Assembly: GCF_946478835.1 (NCBI RefSeq)
Contig: NZ_CAMLDV010000006.1
Location: forward strand, 1-47,111
DNA length: 47,111 nt
Direction of reading: 5' to 3'
Source: an uncultured Bdellovibrio sp.
GTDB taxonomy: Bacteria > Bdellovibrionota > Bdellovibrionia > Bdellovibrionales > Bdellovibrionaceae
How positions within the stretch are numbered: the first letter of the stretch is position 1; each line of letters begins with the position of its first letter. Under the pieces are notes generated by a model. It did no database searches, was not told the origin of the DNA, and saw only the letters and a list, made by a program, of their open reading frames with translations. This document shows, piece after piece, positions 1 to 8,293 of this stretch. The position numbers and the translations under genes were made by a program.

Positions 1-650
1 CGGACACTTCTGAGTACGAATTGAATAAAGTGAAGTTGGATGGAAGCAGTTACTTCTATAAAACGTCTTCGTCTTTAGGACTTTCTTGGAGCAAAGATCC
101 AAAAGCAAGATCCATCATGGCGCCTTGGCTTTTAAGTTATAAAATTCAGTATGATGATGCGGACCAGCCTTCAGACTCTCTACAGTCTTCGTACCGTGTG
201 TTGCAAGAGGCAAACCTGCAAACTCCGGGACTCTTTGCCAACGACGGATTTGCATTCACTCTTGACGAACAAAGGCAGACGGACACAGGATATCGCTTCC
301 TTCCGGAAAGTACGTTCATGGGTTATGTTTTCTCGCGTGGATACGACTATAAAGACGTGCCAAAGTTCCAAAAACTTTCGGGGAATTATGTTTTCCCCGT
401 CGGTTATCCTGATCTTGCCCTGGGTGGTTGGTACTATTTAAGAAGACTGTATTCAACAGTGTTTTTTGATTCTACATACGTGCAAAGCACAAAGCTTGAT
501 TCGACACTGAACAGTTACGGAGCGGAATTAAGATTTGAGTCCGTGATTCTTAGATTCTTGCCAATCACTTTCGGAGGTCGTGTTGTGCAAAGACTTCTTG
601 ATAACAAAGTTCGAGGGGAGTTTTTCTTAGCGACAGGCGTTGGATTTTAA
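1..650 (+). CDS. C-terminal part of an outer-membrane beta-barrel protein (5' truncated by window edge)
   Basis: The reading frame is open from base 3 and ends at TAA 648-650, so the true start lies upstream; 215 residues are visible. The chain is rich in alternating aromatic and polar residues (many Tyr, Phe, Leu, Gly) and ends in phenylalanine (VGF), the usual signal at the end of an outer-membrane barrel for BAM recognition. I see no enzymatic motif. The look, with surface-antigen-like strands after an unseen N-terminal part, would fit the barrel end of a propeller-barrel protein, but the upstream domain is not visible. It converges on the gene at 700-1377 and both share the terminator at 664-695. 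Family assignment is an inference from composition only. Confidence 0.6.
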   Translation, partial: DTSEYELNKVKLDGSSYFYKTSSSLGLSWSKDPKARSIMAPWLLSYKIQYDDADQPSDSLQSSYRVLQEANLQTPGLFANDGFAFTLDEQRQTDTGYRFLPESTFMGYVFSRGYDYKDVPKFQKLSGNYVFPVGYPDLALGGWYYLRRLYSTVFFDSTYVQSTKLDSTLNSYGAELRFESVILRFLPITFGGRVVQRLLDNKVRGEFFLATGVGF

Positions 651-663
651 TATCCCTAAAAAT

Positions 664-695
664 AAAAAACCCGAATCTCTCGATTCGGGTTTTTT
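664..695. terminator. Bidirectional intrinsic terminator
   Basis: A perfect inverted repeat with arms at 664-677 and 682-695 (core ACCCGAATC / GATTCGGGT) and a 4-base loop is flanked by A-tracts on the left and T-tracts on the right. It can therefore end transcription from both converging genes. Confidence 0.9.
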
Positions 696-699
696 ATTT

Positions 700-1377
700 T
701 TACTTTCCTACAGTTCCCGGCACACCATCAAACATCAGACCGATGGAGACATAAGATCCCGACAAATCCAAAGTATCAATGCTTGTGCTTGCTGAGCCCG
801 AACGTTTAAAGCCATCGACTTTATTCGTTTCGTAGCCGCCTTCAAAAACCAAGTAGACTTGTTTGTAACCGATAGCGAACGAAGCTCCTGCGGAAGCATA
901 AGGTGTCGCAAGCCAATCTCCACCCGCGCGGCGAGTGAACTCTCCGTCTTGGCTCGCTGTTTTTACTTTCAATGTTGTATTACTTCCGCCGACTCCTGCA
1001 AACACGTCGAAGTGAATCAAATCTGATTTCACAATCGGCACGCGTGCTAATACGAGCATCGAGTCTTGATCTACTTTCGCGCTGTAATCTGTGCTGGAAC
1101 TGTCTGGATTTTCCTCAACAGAAGCCAATCTTTTTGTGTAGCGAATACCAACGTCCAAATAGCGATGCAAAGGATACGTGATCTCGATACCAAGACGAGT
1201 GTAGTTGTCTAACTTCTTAAGCCCTTGTGCTTCGATCGTGTCGTTTACATTGGTAGGATTAATACTTGAAACACCCGCGAACAAACGGCCCTGAACAGGA
1301 ATCTCTTTCGCAAGAGCAAAAGAAGAAGGAACAACGACCACCGCCGCTAACACGGCCAAGACAGACTTCATCATCAT
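700..1377 (-). CDS. Small outer-membrane beta-barrel protein
   Basis: About 225 residues with an N-terminal signal peptide (MMMKSVLAVLAAVVVVPSS, cleavage probably after ALA) followed by an 8-to-10-strand-like pattern of alternating hydrophobic and polar residues and many glycines. This is typical of OmpA/OmpW-like or Opa-like porin-fold proteins. A frame-matched ATG at 1386 exists, but the Shine-Dalgarno AAGG (1387-1390) touches it directly. The ATG at 1377 sits 9 bases after AAGG, so I choose that start. It is probably a structural or small-channel protein of the outer membrane; no ligand can be deduced. It stands alone, diverging from the ArsR gene. Confidence 0.75.
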   Translation of the reverse strand: MMMKSVLAVLAAVVVVPSSFALAKEIPVQGRLFAGVSSINPTNVNDTIEAQGLKKLDNYTRLGIEITYPLHRYLDVGIRYTKRLASVEENPDSSSTDYSAKVDQDSMLVLARVPIVKSDLIHFDVFAGVGGSNTTLKVKTASQDGEFTRRAGGDWLATPYASAGASFAIGYKQVYLVFEGGYETNKVDGFKRSGSASTSIDTLDLSGSYVSIGLMFDGVPGTVGK

Positions 1378-1514
1378 AAAACGCATCCTTTAGTTAGTAG
1401 TCCTAGGTTAATGTGCAATGGCAGAGGACCTCAAGGTCTGGGACTTCTTTTCGCGACCTTTATCTGACCTTTAACAAGCAATAGCGTCCTCATTTCAAGC
1501 ACTTATGTACCCTC

Positions 1515-1543
1515 TTGACACTTATTCTGTTACAGACTATATT
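1515..1543 (+). promoter_or_regulatory. Sigma-70 promoter of the ArsR/SRPBCC operon
   Basis: TTGACA at 1515-1520 and TATATT at 1538-1543 are separated by exactly 17 bases, a near-consensus housekeeping promoter. Transcription would start near 1550, about 27 bases before the ArsR start codon. Confidence 0.8.
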
Positions 1544-1563
1544 TAACCTATAAGTTAATTAAC
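1543..1563. promoter_or_regulatory. Candidate ArsR operator overlapping -10/+1
   Basis: Three TTAAC/GTTAA half-sites lie in a row: TTAAC 1543-1547, GTTAA 1554-1558 and TTAAC 1559-1563. The last two form the perfect palindrome GTTAATTAAC. Their position across the -10 element and start site fits autorepression by the ArsR protein encoded just downstream. This is inference from position and symmetry only. Confidence 0.4.
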
Positions 1564-1576
1564 CAAAGGGTAAAAT

Positions 1577-1945
1577 ATGCAAGACCATCTTAGCCAGACC
1601 TTCGCAGCTCTTGCCGATCCCACTCGGCGCGCCATGCTTGCGCACCTTTCAAAAGGTGAAGCGAATGTTTCTGATCTCGCAAAACCTTTTCTGAATGAAA
1701 TGAGTCTCCCCGCCATCACAAAACATCTCAAGGTTCTAGAAAAAGCGGGACTCATCACCAAAACCAAAGAAGCTCAATGGCGCCCCTGCAAACTCAACGG
1801 TGAAGCTTTGAAAGAAGCTTCCGACTGGATGGAGCAGTATCGAATTTTCTGGGAAGAAAGTTTCGATCGCCTGGATGCTTATTTAAAAACTGTGACTGCT
1901 GAAAAGAAAAAAACGAAAGGAAAAAACCATGGCCGCAAAAAATAA
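1577..1945 (+). CDS. ArsR-family winged-helix transcriptional regulator
   Basis: A 122-residue protein opening with the ArsR signature ALADPTRRAMLAHLSKGE (about residues 11-28) and a winged-helix recognition segment LPAITKHLKVLEKAGLI (about 44-60). It lacks the metal-binding ELCVC motif, so it is not a classical arsenic sensor. It belongs to the ArsR type normally found next to AHSA1/SRPBCC genes. The lysine-rich C-terminus is encoded by the stretch that also holds the ribosome binding site of the next gene; the two overlap by 17 bases (1929-1945), so they are co-translated. It probably represses its own promoter at 1515-1543 and responds to a small molecule bound by the partner or itself. 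Confidence 0.9.
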   Translation: MQDHLSQTFAALADPTRRAMLAHLSKGEANVSDLAKPFLNEMSLPAITKHLKVLEKAGLITKTKEAQWRPCKLNGEALKEASDWMEQYRIFWEESFDRLDAYLKTVTAEKKKTKGKNHGRKK

Positions 1946-2882
1946 ATCCAACGAGATCAAGATCTCTCGTATCTACGATGCTCCGGTTAAACTTGTCTGG
2001 GATGCTTGGACAGACCCAAAACAAGTTGCGCAGTGGTGGGGCCCGCGCGGCTTCACGATCACAACTCATAGCAAAGATTTAAAACCGGGAGGACATTGGG
2101 CCTACACAATGCACGGTCCCGATGGCACAGACTACGAAAATAAAACGATCTATCATGAAGTCGAAAAATATTCTCGTCTGGTTTATGACCATGGTGGCAA
2201 CGATGATCGCCCGCCTCTTTTCCGCGTGACCGTTGAGTTTGCCGAGGTGAAAGGCAAAACAAAAATGGAGATGACAATGACATTGCCAACTCCGGAAGCT
2301 GCTGAAGAAACTCGTAAGTTTATCAAACAAGCCAGCGGAAATTCCACTTGGGATCGTTTGGCTGAATACTTGGCAAAAGAGACGGAAGGCAAAGAGCAGT
2401 TTGTTATCAACAGAACTTTCGATGCACCGATCAGTCTTATGTATGAGATGTGGACGAACCCAAAACATTTCTCACAGTGGTTGGCCCCCGCGGGATTTAA
2501 AATGGAGTTCATTCGCTCGGATATCAGACCTGGCGGAAATACATTTTATTTTATGAGCAATGGTGATGCGAAAATGTACGGCAAGGCTCAGTATCTGGAG
2601 ATGGAAAAACCACATCTCATCAAGTACACGCAACAGTTCGCGGATGAAAAAGAAAATACGTCTCGTCACCCGATGGCACCAACGTGGCCCGAGACCATGC
2701 TGACAACGGTTGTTCTCAGTGAAGAAGGTCCCGACCAAACACGAGTGACTGTAACTTGGGAAACTTATGGCAATGTGACTCCGGAAGAACTGGAGACATT
2801 CGTCAAAGCAAGAACAGGCATGACTCAGGGCTGGACAGGTTCTTTCGACAAACTCGAAGACTACTTGGCAAAACAAGCTTAA
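1929..2882 (+). CDS. Tandem SRPBCC (AHSA1/START-like) domain protein
   Basis: The 317-residue protein contains two consecutive AHSA1-type SRPBCC domains. Each begins with the family pattern of a basic strand followed by FDAP-like residues and W-x-x-W: domain 1 at about residues 8-150 (RIYDAPVKLVWDAWTDPK, then QWWGPRGF) and domain 2 at about 155-315 (RTFDAPISLMYEMWTNPK, then QWLAPAGF). The fold forms a deep hydrophobic cavity that binds lipophilic ligands. Most family members have one domain of 140-160 residues, so this is a fused duplication. It is co-translated with the ArsR regulator upstream, a pairing common in bacteria. The ligand is unknown. A strong terminator follows at 2891-2917. Confidence 0.88.
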   Translation: MAAKNKSNEIKISRIYDAPVKLVWDAWTDPKQVAQWWGPRGFTITTHSKDLKPGGHWAYTMHGPDGTDYENKTIYHEVEKYSRLVYDHGGNDDRPPLFRVTVEFAEVKGKTKMEMTMTLPTPEAAEETRKFIKQASGNSTWDRLAEYLAKETEGKEQFVINRTFDAPISLMYEMWTNPKHFSQWLAPAGFKMEFIRSDIRPGGNTFYFMSNGDAKMYGKAQYLEMEKPHLIKYTQQFADEKENTSRHPMAPTWPETMLTTVVLSEEGPDQTRVTVTWETYGNVTPEELETFVKARTGMTQGWTGSFDKLEDYLAKQA

Positions 2883-2890
2883 TACGACTC

Positions 2891-2920
2891 AAAGAGGCTC
2901 CATCACGGAGCCTCTTTTTT
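2891..2920 (+). terminator. Intrinsic terminator after the SRPBCC gene
   Basis: AAAGAGGCTCC (2891-2901) pairs perfectly with GGAGCCTCTTT (2907-2917) around a 5-base loop and runs into a T-tract. It lies between two converging genes. Confidence 0.9.
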
Positions 2921-3653
2921 ATGGTTTCATTGATGCGATCATCAAGAACATCGGTCGACGCATTTCATCTTTTAATTCGGGAATTTGATTTAACATCTCC
3001 GGCGAAGGTTCTGGCTCAATCACTTTTTTGATTTGAAATCCGGCTTCCACCAGAGAGTTTATATACGTCGCAAAAGTGCGATGGAATTTTGTTACGTCTC
3101 CCGTCAGCCATTTTGTATTGCGGGGACCTTCGAGCTGATAATTATCAACAGGCCAATGCAAACGCTCACCCGTAGGACCGATGATCCAATTCTGTGACTC
3201 TAAAGAGGTGAAAATAGGATGCTCGACGGAGAAAACGAAAGAGCCGCCGGGCTTTAACCAACGATAAGTTTTGCGGCACTGCTCGGCAAAGTTTTCGATA
3301 TAGTGAAACGCAAGCGAGCTGATCACCACGTCGAATTGATTTTCATTGTACTCAACACTTTCAATGGAACCGCGCTGATAGGTGATGCGCGAATCTTGGG
3401 TCATCTCTTTAGCGCGCTCAAGCATCTTTTCAGAAAGGTCCACACCGATCACGGAACTCGCTCCCTTTTCGATCGCGTACCGACAGTGCCAACCAAAACC
3501 GCAACCAAGATCTAAAACAGTTTTATTTTTAAAATCCGGAAGCATTGTCTTTAAGACATGCCACTCCCCTGCAGCTTCAAGGCCTTGCTGCGAACGTGGC
3601 ATCTTGCTGTAACTAGCGAAAAAATCGGGATCGTCGTATTTATTTTGAGCCAT
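2919..3653 (-). CDS. Class I SAM-dependent methyltransferase
   Basis: A 244-residue Rossmann-fold methyltransferase of the Methyltransf_11/25 type. Motif I is VLDLGCGFGWH (about residues 46-56), the acidic end of strand 2 is VIGVDLSEKML (about 67-77), and post-motif residues FDVVISSLAFHYI (about 108-120) and LKPGGSFVFSVEHP follow. The substrate is not identifiable; similar proteins methylate small molecules or are annotated as UbiE/biotin-synthesis-like. The start ATG at 3651-3653 is the first in frame. Monocistronic and divergent from the S8 protease gene. Confidence 0.85.
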   Translation of the reverse strand: MAQNKYDDPDFFASYSKMPRSQQGLEAAGEWHVLKTMLPDFKNKTVLDLGCGFGWHCRYAIEKGASSVIGVDLSEKMLERAKEMTQDSRITYQRGSIESVEYNENQFDVVISSLAFHYIENFAEQCRKTYRWLKPGGSFVFSVEHPIFTSLESQNWIIGPTGERLHWPVDNYQLEGPRNTKWLTGDVTKFHRTFATYINSLVEAGFQIKKVIEPEPSPEMLNQIPELKDEMRRPMFLMIASMKP

Positions 3654-3812
3654 TTTTAAACGCTAATTGCTTTGATACCGATTCACAAGCTTCTCTGACG
3701 TTCCGCTTCAATATTGGTCCCAGAAAGACTCCTGAAACATTGTCAAAAACGTGCTTTCTTCCGGCATATTTCTTGGATATACAACCGACGCAGGTAAATT
3801 TGCCCGTAATTC

Positions 3813-3829
3813 AGTGTCGAGATGACACT
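3813..3829 (+). promoter_or_regulatory. Small hairpin just upstream of the protease ribosome binding site
   Basis: AGTGTC (3813-3818) and GACACT (3824-3829) form a 6-bp stem with a 5-base loop, followed by the purine-rich binding site and ATG at 3848. It could be an operator or 5' UTR hairpin. The rest of the gap 3654-3847 shows no clear promoter that I can defend. Confidence 0.3.
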
Positions 3830-3847
3830 AAAAAGAAAGAGCAGCAA

Positions 3848-6800
3848 ATGAGACAAAATAAACACCTCTCTCAGCCAAAATATCTTACATCACTTCTTCT
3901 TTCAGCGTTGTTGATGGCGGGCTGTACGAAATCTGCTAAAGACACCTTAACGGGTGCTGACTTCCTTGATGGTCTTTATGTCACTCGTCCTGAAATTGAA
4001 GAGCCCATGATTGCAATTCTTAAATTGCAAAACCCGGCGTTGCTTGAAACTTCAAAAAAACAAAATGGCGAGCTTGTCATCGACAAACGACTTTTGGCTG
4101 CGATTCAACAGGAACAAGATAAGACGATTGCGGAGCTGCAAAAAATTTCTCCGAAGATTCGTGTTTTGATTCGTTATAAGTTGGTTCTCAATGGTCTTGC
4201 GATCTGGGCACCGGCAGATGCTTTTGAGGCGATCAAAGCTCTTCCCAATGTTGTGATGGGTGAGAAATCTGGAACGTTTGCTCGCCCGCAAGCCAAAGAA
4301 GCGGACACTAAAGGCCTTGTTGGTGCCAACACTTCTGTGAACTTTATCGGTTCTGAGGCCGCTTACGCGCAAAACATTCACGGTGAAGGAATGAGAGTCG
4401 GCATCATCGATACTGGTATCGACTACACTCACAAAATGTTTACCGGCGAAGGCACGGAAGAAGCTTATAAAAACAACGATCCTCAGAAACCCAATGCTGC
4501 TTTTCCTAACAAAAAAGTTGTGGGTGGTATTGATATCGTAGGAACGGAGTACAACTCGGCCTCTCCTGATTTTGAAAAACGCATTCCTGTTCCTGACGCA
4601 AATCCATTGGATGAAGGTGGACACGGTACGCACGTCGCGGGTTCCGTCGCGGGACTTGGTGATGGATTAAATACCTACAGCGGTGTTGCTCCGGCGGCCG
4701 ATCTTTATGCGATCAAAGTATTTGGTGCAAAAGGCTCCACGAGTGATGAAGTTGTCATCGCGGCCTTGGAATATGCTGCCGATCCAACAGGAGATTTGAG
4801 CTTTAAAAATCAGTTGGACGTCGTGAATCTTTCTTTAGGAAGTGGTCATGGCAATCCGCATATTATGTACAATCACGCCATCCGCAATCTTGTGCATGGT
4901 GGAACTGTGGTTGTTGCCGCGGCTGGAAACAATGGAGATAAAAGCTACATCGTTGGGGCACCGGGTGTTTCTGATGATGCGATTTCAGTGGCTTCGACAA
5001 TTGACAATCAAAATCAAAATCTCCAATTCCCTGCTGCGGAATTTAAATTCACTGATGACAGTTTAATTTCTGAAACTCTTGAGGGTGCCATCACAAAACC
5101 TTTGGCTGACATTGTTGAGCTTAAAGGTGAAATCATTTCTTTGGGATTTGCGGATGCGGATTTTGAATCTCCGATCAAAGAACAAATCAAAGGCAAAGTG
5201 GCTTTCATTGATCGTGGTAAAGTGGCTTTCGCAGACAAAATCAAACGCGCACAGGACAACGGTGCTATTGCCGTGATTGTTGTGAACAATGCTGATGGTG
5301 ATGCGATCGTAATGGGTGGCGATGGCGAATTCGACATTCCTGGCGTTATGATTTCTAAAAAAGATGGCGATCTTATCAAAGAAAAATTGAAGCAAGGTCC
5401 TGTCACTGTTGATTTGAAACCCGCAACAAAGATTGAAAAACCTTGGTTGGCAGATACGGTTTCTCCGTTCTCATCTCGTGGTCCTCGCTCTGAAGACGGA
5501 TTGATTAAACCTGAAATTGCGGCTCCTGGTTCTAATATTATTTCTGCAATGATGGGTGGCGGAGACAAAGGTGTTTTGAACTCTGGAACATCCATGGCGA
5601 GCCCTCATATTGCCGGCGTGATGACTTTGCTTAAGCAAAAATACAAAAACCTGACTCCTTATGAGCTTAAATCTGTTCTTTTGGCTCACGGAAAAATTAT
5701 TTCTGATGCGAAAAAGAATCAGTACACGGTCAGCCGTCAAGGTGCCGGTCGCGTGCAAGTTGCGGAATCTTTAAATGCGAAAGTTGTGACGATCCCTGCT
5801 ACTTTGTCATTTGGAATCACTGATATTGAAAAACAAAAAACTTTGCGCCAAGAAATTGTTGTGAAGAATATCAGCTCAGAGACTTTAACGTTAAAACCTG
5901 AATGGAAAGGCTCTAAAGGTTTGCAAGTTTCTGCTTCTGCGGTGACTTTGGCTCCAGGCGAATCACAAAAGGTTGTTGTTTCTGCGAAGGTCACAGCCGC
6001 TTTGATGAATGGTGCAAACGACGAACTGGATGGCTTCTTGGTGTTCTCGACAGAGAAAGAACAAGTGGCACAGTTGCCAGCCCTCGTGGTCGCTCGTCAA
6101 ATTTCTCAAATCAGCGCCAAGTCTTTGACTGTGCAAGCCACCTCCCCTGCTGATGCGGCGGGAAGTGCTGTAGACCTGGTTTTAGAAAATGCTGGAATTA
6201 ATAAAGGAACGGCTTATCTTTTCAATCTTTTGGGAAAAGATGCTCGTAAGAAAGACACAAAGCCTGATCTTGCCCACAACAGAAACTGCGATATACAATC
6301 AGCGGGCTACCGCATTGTTGAGAAAGAGGGCGCACGTGTTCTTCAGGTCGCCGTGAAACTTTATGAAGGTCAGACGACTTGGGACACTTGTGAAGTGAAC
6401 GTACAAATTGATGCGGATAAAGATGGCAAGGCAGATCAAGAAATTGCAGGACTTCCAGCGGAAAATGTTCCAGGCTTGAGCGGAGATACTTTCGTCAGCA
6501 TTCTTCTTGATGGAGCAACAGCGCGTGAGCTTCGTAAGAAGTTTGAAACGGATTTCGCAACAAATCCAGAGAAAGCCAAAGAAGACTACACAGATGCTGT
6601 CATCGATCAACGTGGTATGGCCGTTTTTGATAACTCTACTTTGGCGATCATCGAAGCAGACATCTCTGCTTTAGCTTTGGCAGACACAGGTGAATTGAAT
6701 ATTAAAGTTTCAACGACTCATCAAGATGCTGGCGCTATCGAATATGATGACTACCTGGATGGCCATGAAAATCGTTGGGAGAGAATTTCTATCGCGGCCA

Positions 6801-6991
6801 ATGCTCAAGCTTATGCGCAGATGCCTGAGGAAATCGAGCTTGCTGGCAAGGAAACTGTGACGATTCCTCTGGTTAAGGGATACGGTTCAGGAGATTTGAT
6901 CCTGTATGCTCCTCAGAATAAATCTGTTCGCGATGTTTTACTCGAAGATGCTCAGTCGCAAATTATTCCTGCGACTTTTGATGCACCTTAG
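3848..6991 (+). CDS. Subtilisin-family (S8) serine protease lipoprotein with PA domain
   Basis: The start ATG at 3848 gives a 1047-residue precursor beginning with a lipoprotein signal peptide ending in the lipobox LMAGC. The in-frame TTG at 3740 would put 36 non-signal residues in front, so I reject it. An I9-like propeptide region follows. The catalytic domain then shows the triad Asp188 (GIIDTGID), His259 (GGHGTHVAG) and Ser582 (SGTSMASPH), with the oxyanion Asn in AAAGNNGD. A protease-associated (PA) domain is inserted at about 420-520. The last 400 residues look like Fn3/Ig-like beta domains with a DADKDGKADQE loop resembling a calcium site. Probably an outer-membrane-anchored exoprotease acting on prey or environmental protein. 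Monocistronic. Confidence 0.93.
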   Translation: MRQNKHLSQPKYLTSLLLSALLMAGCTKSAKDTLTGADFLDGLYVTRPEIEEPMIAILKLQNPALLETSKKQNGELVIDKRLLAAIQQEQDKTIAELQKISPKIRVLIRYKLVLNGLAIWAPADAFEAIKALPNVVMGEKSGTFARPQAKEADTKGLVGANTSVNFIGSEAAYAQNIHGEGMRVGIIDTGIDYTHKMFTGEGTEEAYKNNDPQKPNAAFPNKKVVGGIDIVGTEYNSASPDFEKRIPVPDANPLDEGGHGTHVAGSVAGLGDGLNTYSGVAPAADLYAIKVFGAKGSTSDEVVIAALEYAADPTGDLSFKNQLDVVNLSLGSGHGNPHIMYNHAIRNLVHGGTVVVAAAGNNGDKSYIVGAPGVSDDAISVASTIDNQNQNLQFPAAEFKFTDDSLISETLEGAITKPLADIVELKGEIISLGFADADFESPIKEQIKGKVAFIDRGKVAFADKIKRAQDNGAIAVIVVNNADGDAIVMGGDGEFDIPGVMISKKDGDLIKEKLKQGPVTVDLKPATKIEKPWLADTVSPFSSRGPRSEDGLIKPEIAAPGSNIISAMMGGGDKGVLNSGTSMASPHIAGVMTLLKQKYKNLTPYELKSVLLAHGKIISDAKKNQYTVSRQGAGRVQVAESLNAKVVTIPATLSFGITDIEKQKTLRQEIVVKNISSETLTLKPEWKGSKGLQVSASAVTLAPGESQKVVVSAKVTAALMNGANDELDGFLVFSTEKEQVAQLPALVVARQISQISAKSLTVQATSPADAAGSAVDLVLENAGINKGTAYLFNLLGKDARKKDTKPDLAHNRNCDIQSAGYRIVEKEGARVLQVAVKLYEGQTTWDTCEVNVQIDADKDGKADQEIAGLPAENVPGLSGDTFVSILLDGATARELRKKFETDFATNPEKAKEDYTDAVIDQRGMAVFDNSTLAIIEADISALALADTGELNIKVSTTHQDAGAIEYDDYLDGHENRWERISIAANAQAYAQMPEEIELAGKETVTIPLVKGYGSGDLILYAPQNKSVRDVLLEDAQSQIIPATFDAP

Positions 6992-7018
6992 ACGTAAAAA
7001 ATCCCCTGGCACCTTTTT

Positions 7019-7041
7019 AAGCTCCTTGGTACAAGGAGCTT
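7019..7041 (+). promoter_or_regulatory. Hairpin that buries the Shine-Dalgarno of the YecM-like gene
   Basis: AAGCTCCTT (7019-7027) pairs perfectly with AAGGAGCTT (7033-7041) across a 5-base loop, and ATG follows immediately at 7042. The right arm is the ribosome binding site itself (AAGGAG). There is no T-tract, so a translational switch is more likely than a terminator for the protease gene. Confidence 0.6.
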
Positions 7042-7554
7042 ATGTCTATTCAAAGTGTCATTGGTGATTATACGGCCTTTCTGGATCGTATTTTTGCCAA
7101 TATTCAAAATGCAGGTCTTGATGTTGTGTCTTTTGAGATGGATCATGCCTGCTACCGTGTTAGCAGCCTTCAACAATATGAAATCAAAAAAGCGGCGTTG
7201 CTTAATTTCGGTGATCTTTTGACGGAAGCTCAAGTGAATGGTCGACCGATTGCCACTTTTAAATTGCATCATGCTTTAAAATATAAAAATCGCGAATTGT
7301 TTTTGATTGAACTTCCCGCTCCTAAAAAAGGCAAAGATGTTTCTGAAGGCCTTGAGCATGTGGAGTTTGTTGTTGGCGATTTGATTTCAGCCCTTATGAA
7401 AAAACATTCTGATCTTGCTTGGAACACAAGCGGTCTGCAGAAAACTTTAAATCCTGAGTTGGAGTTAAAGTTTGAGGATGGGCTTGCAATCAAGTTTCAC
7501 CCGGAATCTTTAAGTGAAGTGATCAGAAAAGAACTAGCTATGGAGCCCTCATGA
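7042..7554 (+). CDS. YecM-like VOC-superfamily protein
   Basis: 170 residues matching the YecM pattern: DHACYR (about residue 33-38, first metal-type histidine), VNGRPIATFKLH (about 64-75), IELPAPKKGK (about 90-99), GLEHVEFVVGD (about 104-114) and IKFHPESL (about 154-161). The family adopts the vicinal-oxygen-chelate fold and is predicted to bind a metal, but its reaction is unknown. The stop codon overlaps the start of the GST gene (ATGA at 7551-7554), so the two are translationally coupled. The ribosome binding site lies in the hairpin 7019-7041. The assignment relies on remembered E. coli YecM motifs. Confidence 0.8.
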   Translation: MSIQSVIGDYTAFLDRIFANIQNAGLDVVSFEMDHACYRVSSLQQYEIKKAALLNFGDLLTEAQVNGRPIATFKLHHALKYKNRELFLIELPAPKKGKDVSEGLEHVEFVVGDLISALMKKHSDLAWNTSGLQKTLNPELELKFEDGLAIKFHPESLSEVIRKELAMEPS

Positions 7555-8222
7555 CTTACCACGTACACAGTGATAAACCTGTTTTCGATCTTGTTATTGG
7601 TGATAAAGCGTACTCATCTTGGTCGATGCGTGCATGGCTCGTCGCTGTTCAGTCAGGACTTCCATTCCGTGAAATCAATATTAAACTTGATTCCCCAAAA
7701 ACGGCTGAGCAGATTTTAAAACACTCACCTTCTAAAAAAGTTCCGGCACTCAAACATGGCAAAGTGATTGTCTGGGATTCTTTGGCCATCGCTGAATATC
7801 TTCACGAACTTTCTCCGGAAGCTAAATTGTGGCCGGAAGATCCTGCTCTTCGTGCGCTGGCTCGCAGTTATGCTGCGGAGGTGCATTCAGGTTTTGCAAA
7901 TCTTCGCGGTCAACTGAGCATGGATATTCAATTGCAATCTAAAGCTCGCCATCTTACTCCCGGAACTGTTGCTGACATTGAACGCATTTTAGAAATGTGG
8001 AAGACCGCTTTAAAGCAAAGCGAAGGGCCTTACCTGTTTGGTGATTTCACGATTGCTGATGCGTTCTTTGCTCCGATTGTTTTCCGCTTTTTGTCTTATG
8101 GTGTACAGATCAAAGATAAAATGGTTCTTGAGTACATGAACAACGTTCAAGAACATCATGGCGTGCAGTTCTGGGTGGAAGAAGCTCTGCAAGAGAAAAA
8201 CCACAGTCCAGTTTTTAAGTAA
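7551..8222 (+). CDS. Glutathione S-transferase family protein
   Basis: 223 residues with an N-terminal thioredoxin-like GST domain (about 13-95). It includes the Ser-containing start SSWSMRAWL (about 22-30), where catalytic serine is expected in zeta/maleylacetoacetate-isomerase-like GSTs, the cis-proline loop KKVPALKHG and the glutathione-contact motif DSLAIAEYLHE. An all-helical C-terminal domain carries the conserved FTIADAFFAPI. Probably cytosolic, conjugating glutathione to electrophiles or isomerising small molecules. Coupled by a 4-base overlap to the YecM-like gene, suggesting a shared detoxification role. Confidence 0.88.
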   Translation: MTYHVHSDKPVFDLVIGDKAYSSWSMRAWLVAVQSGLPFREINIKLDSPKTAEQILKHSPSKKVPALKHGKVIVWDSLAIAEYLHELSPEAKLWPEDPALRALARSYAAEVHSGFANLRGQLSMDIQLQSKARHLTPGTVADIERILEMWKTALKQSEGPYLFGDFTIADAFFAPIVFRFLSYGVQIKDKMVLEYMNNVQEHHGVQFWVEEALQEKNHSPVFK

Positions 8223-8245
8223 GTTTCTGATTTAATTCTTTTCCC

Positions 8246-8293
8246 GCAAAGAAAGAGCTAGTCTTAATCTATGACTTTGGATTCTTTCTTTGC
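8246..8293 (+). promoter_or_regulatory. Inverted repeat enclosing the start codon of the Cys-cluster gene
   Basis: GCAAAGAAAGA (8246-8256) and TCTTTCTTTGC (8283-8293) are perfect 11-base complements. The loop is 26 bases and contains the ATG at 8271. The purine-rich binding site lies in the left arm. Low complexity (AAAGAAAGA) makes chance less negligible than the length suggests. Confidence 0.45.

Noticed and set aside
3740..3847. TTG start at 3740 for the large protease
   Set aside because: It would place 36 residues of non-signal sequence before a perfect lipoprotein signal peptide; ATG 3848 has a purine-rich binding site.
4052..4633. 193-residue antisense ORF in the S8 protease
   Set aside because: It overlaps the protease's propeptide and catalytic Asp/His regions, with no homology or start signal of its own.
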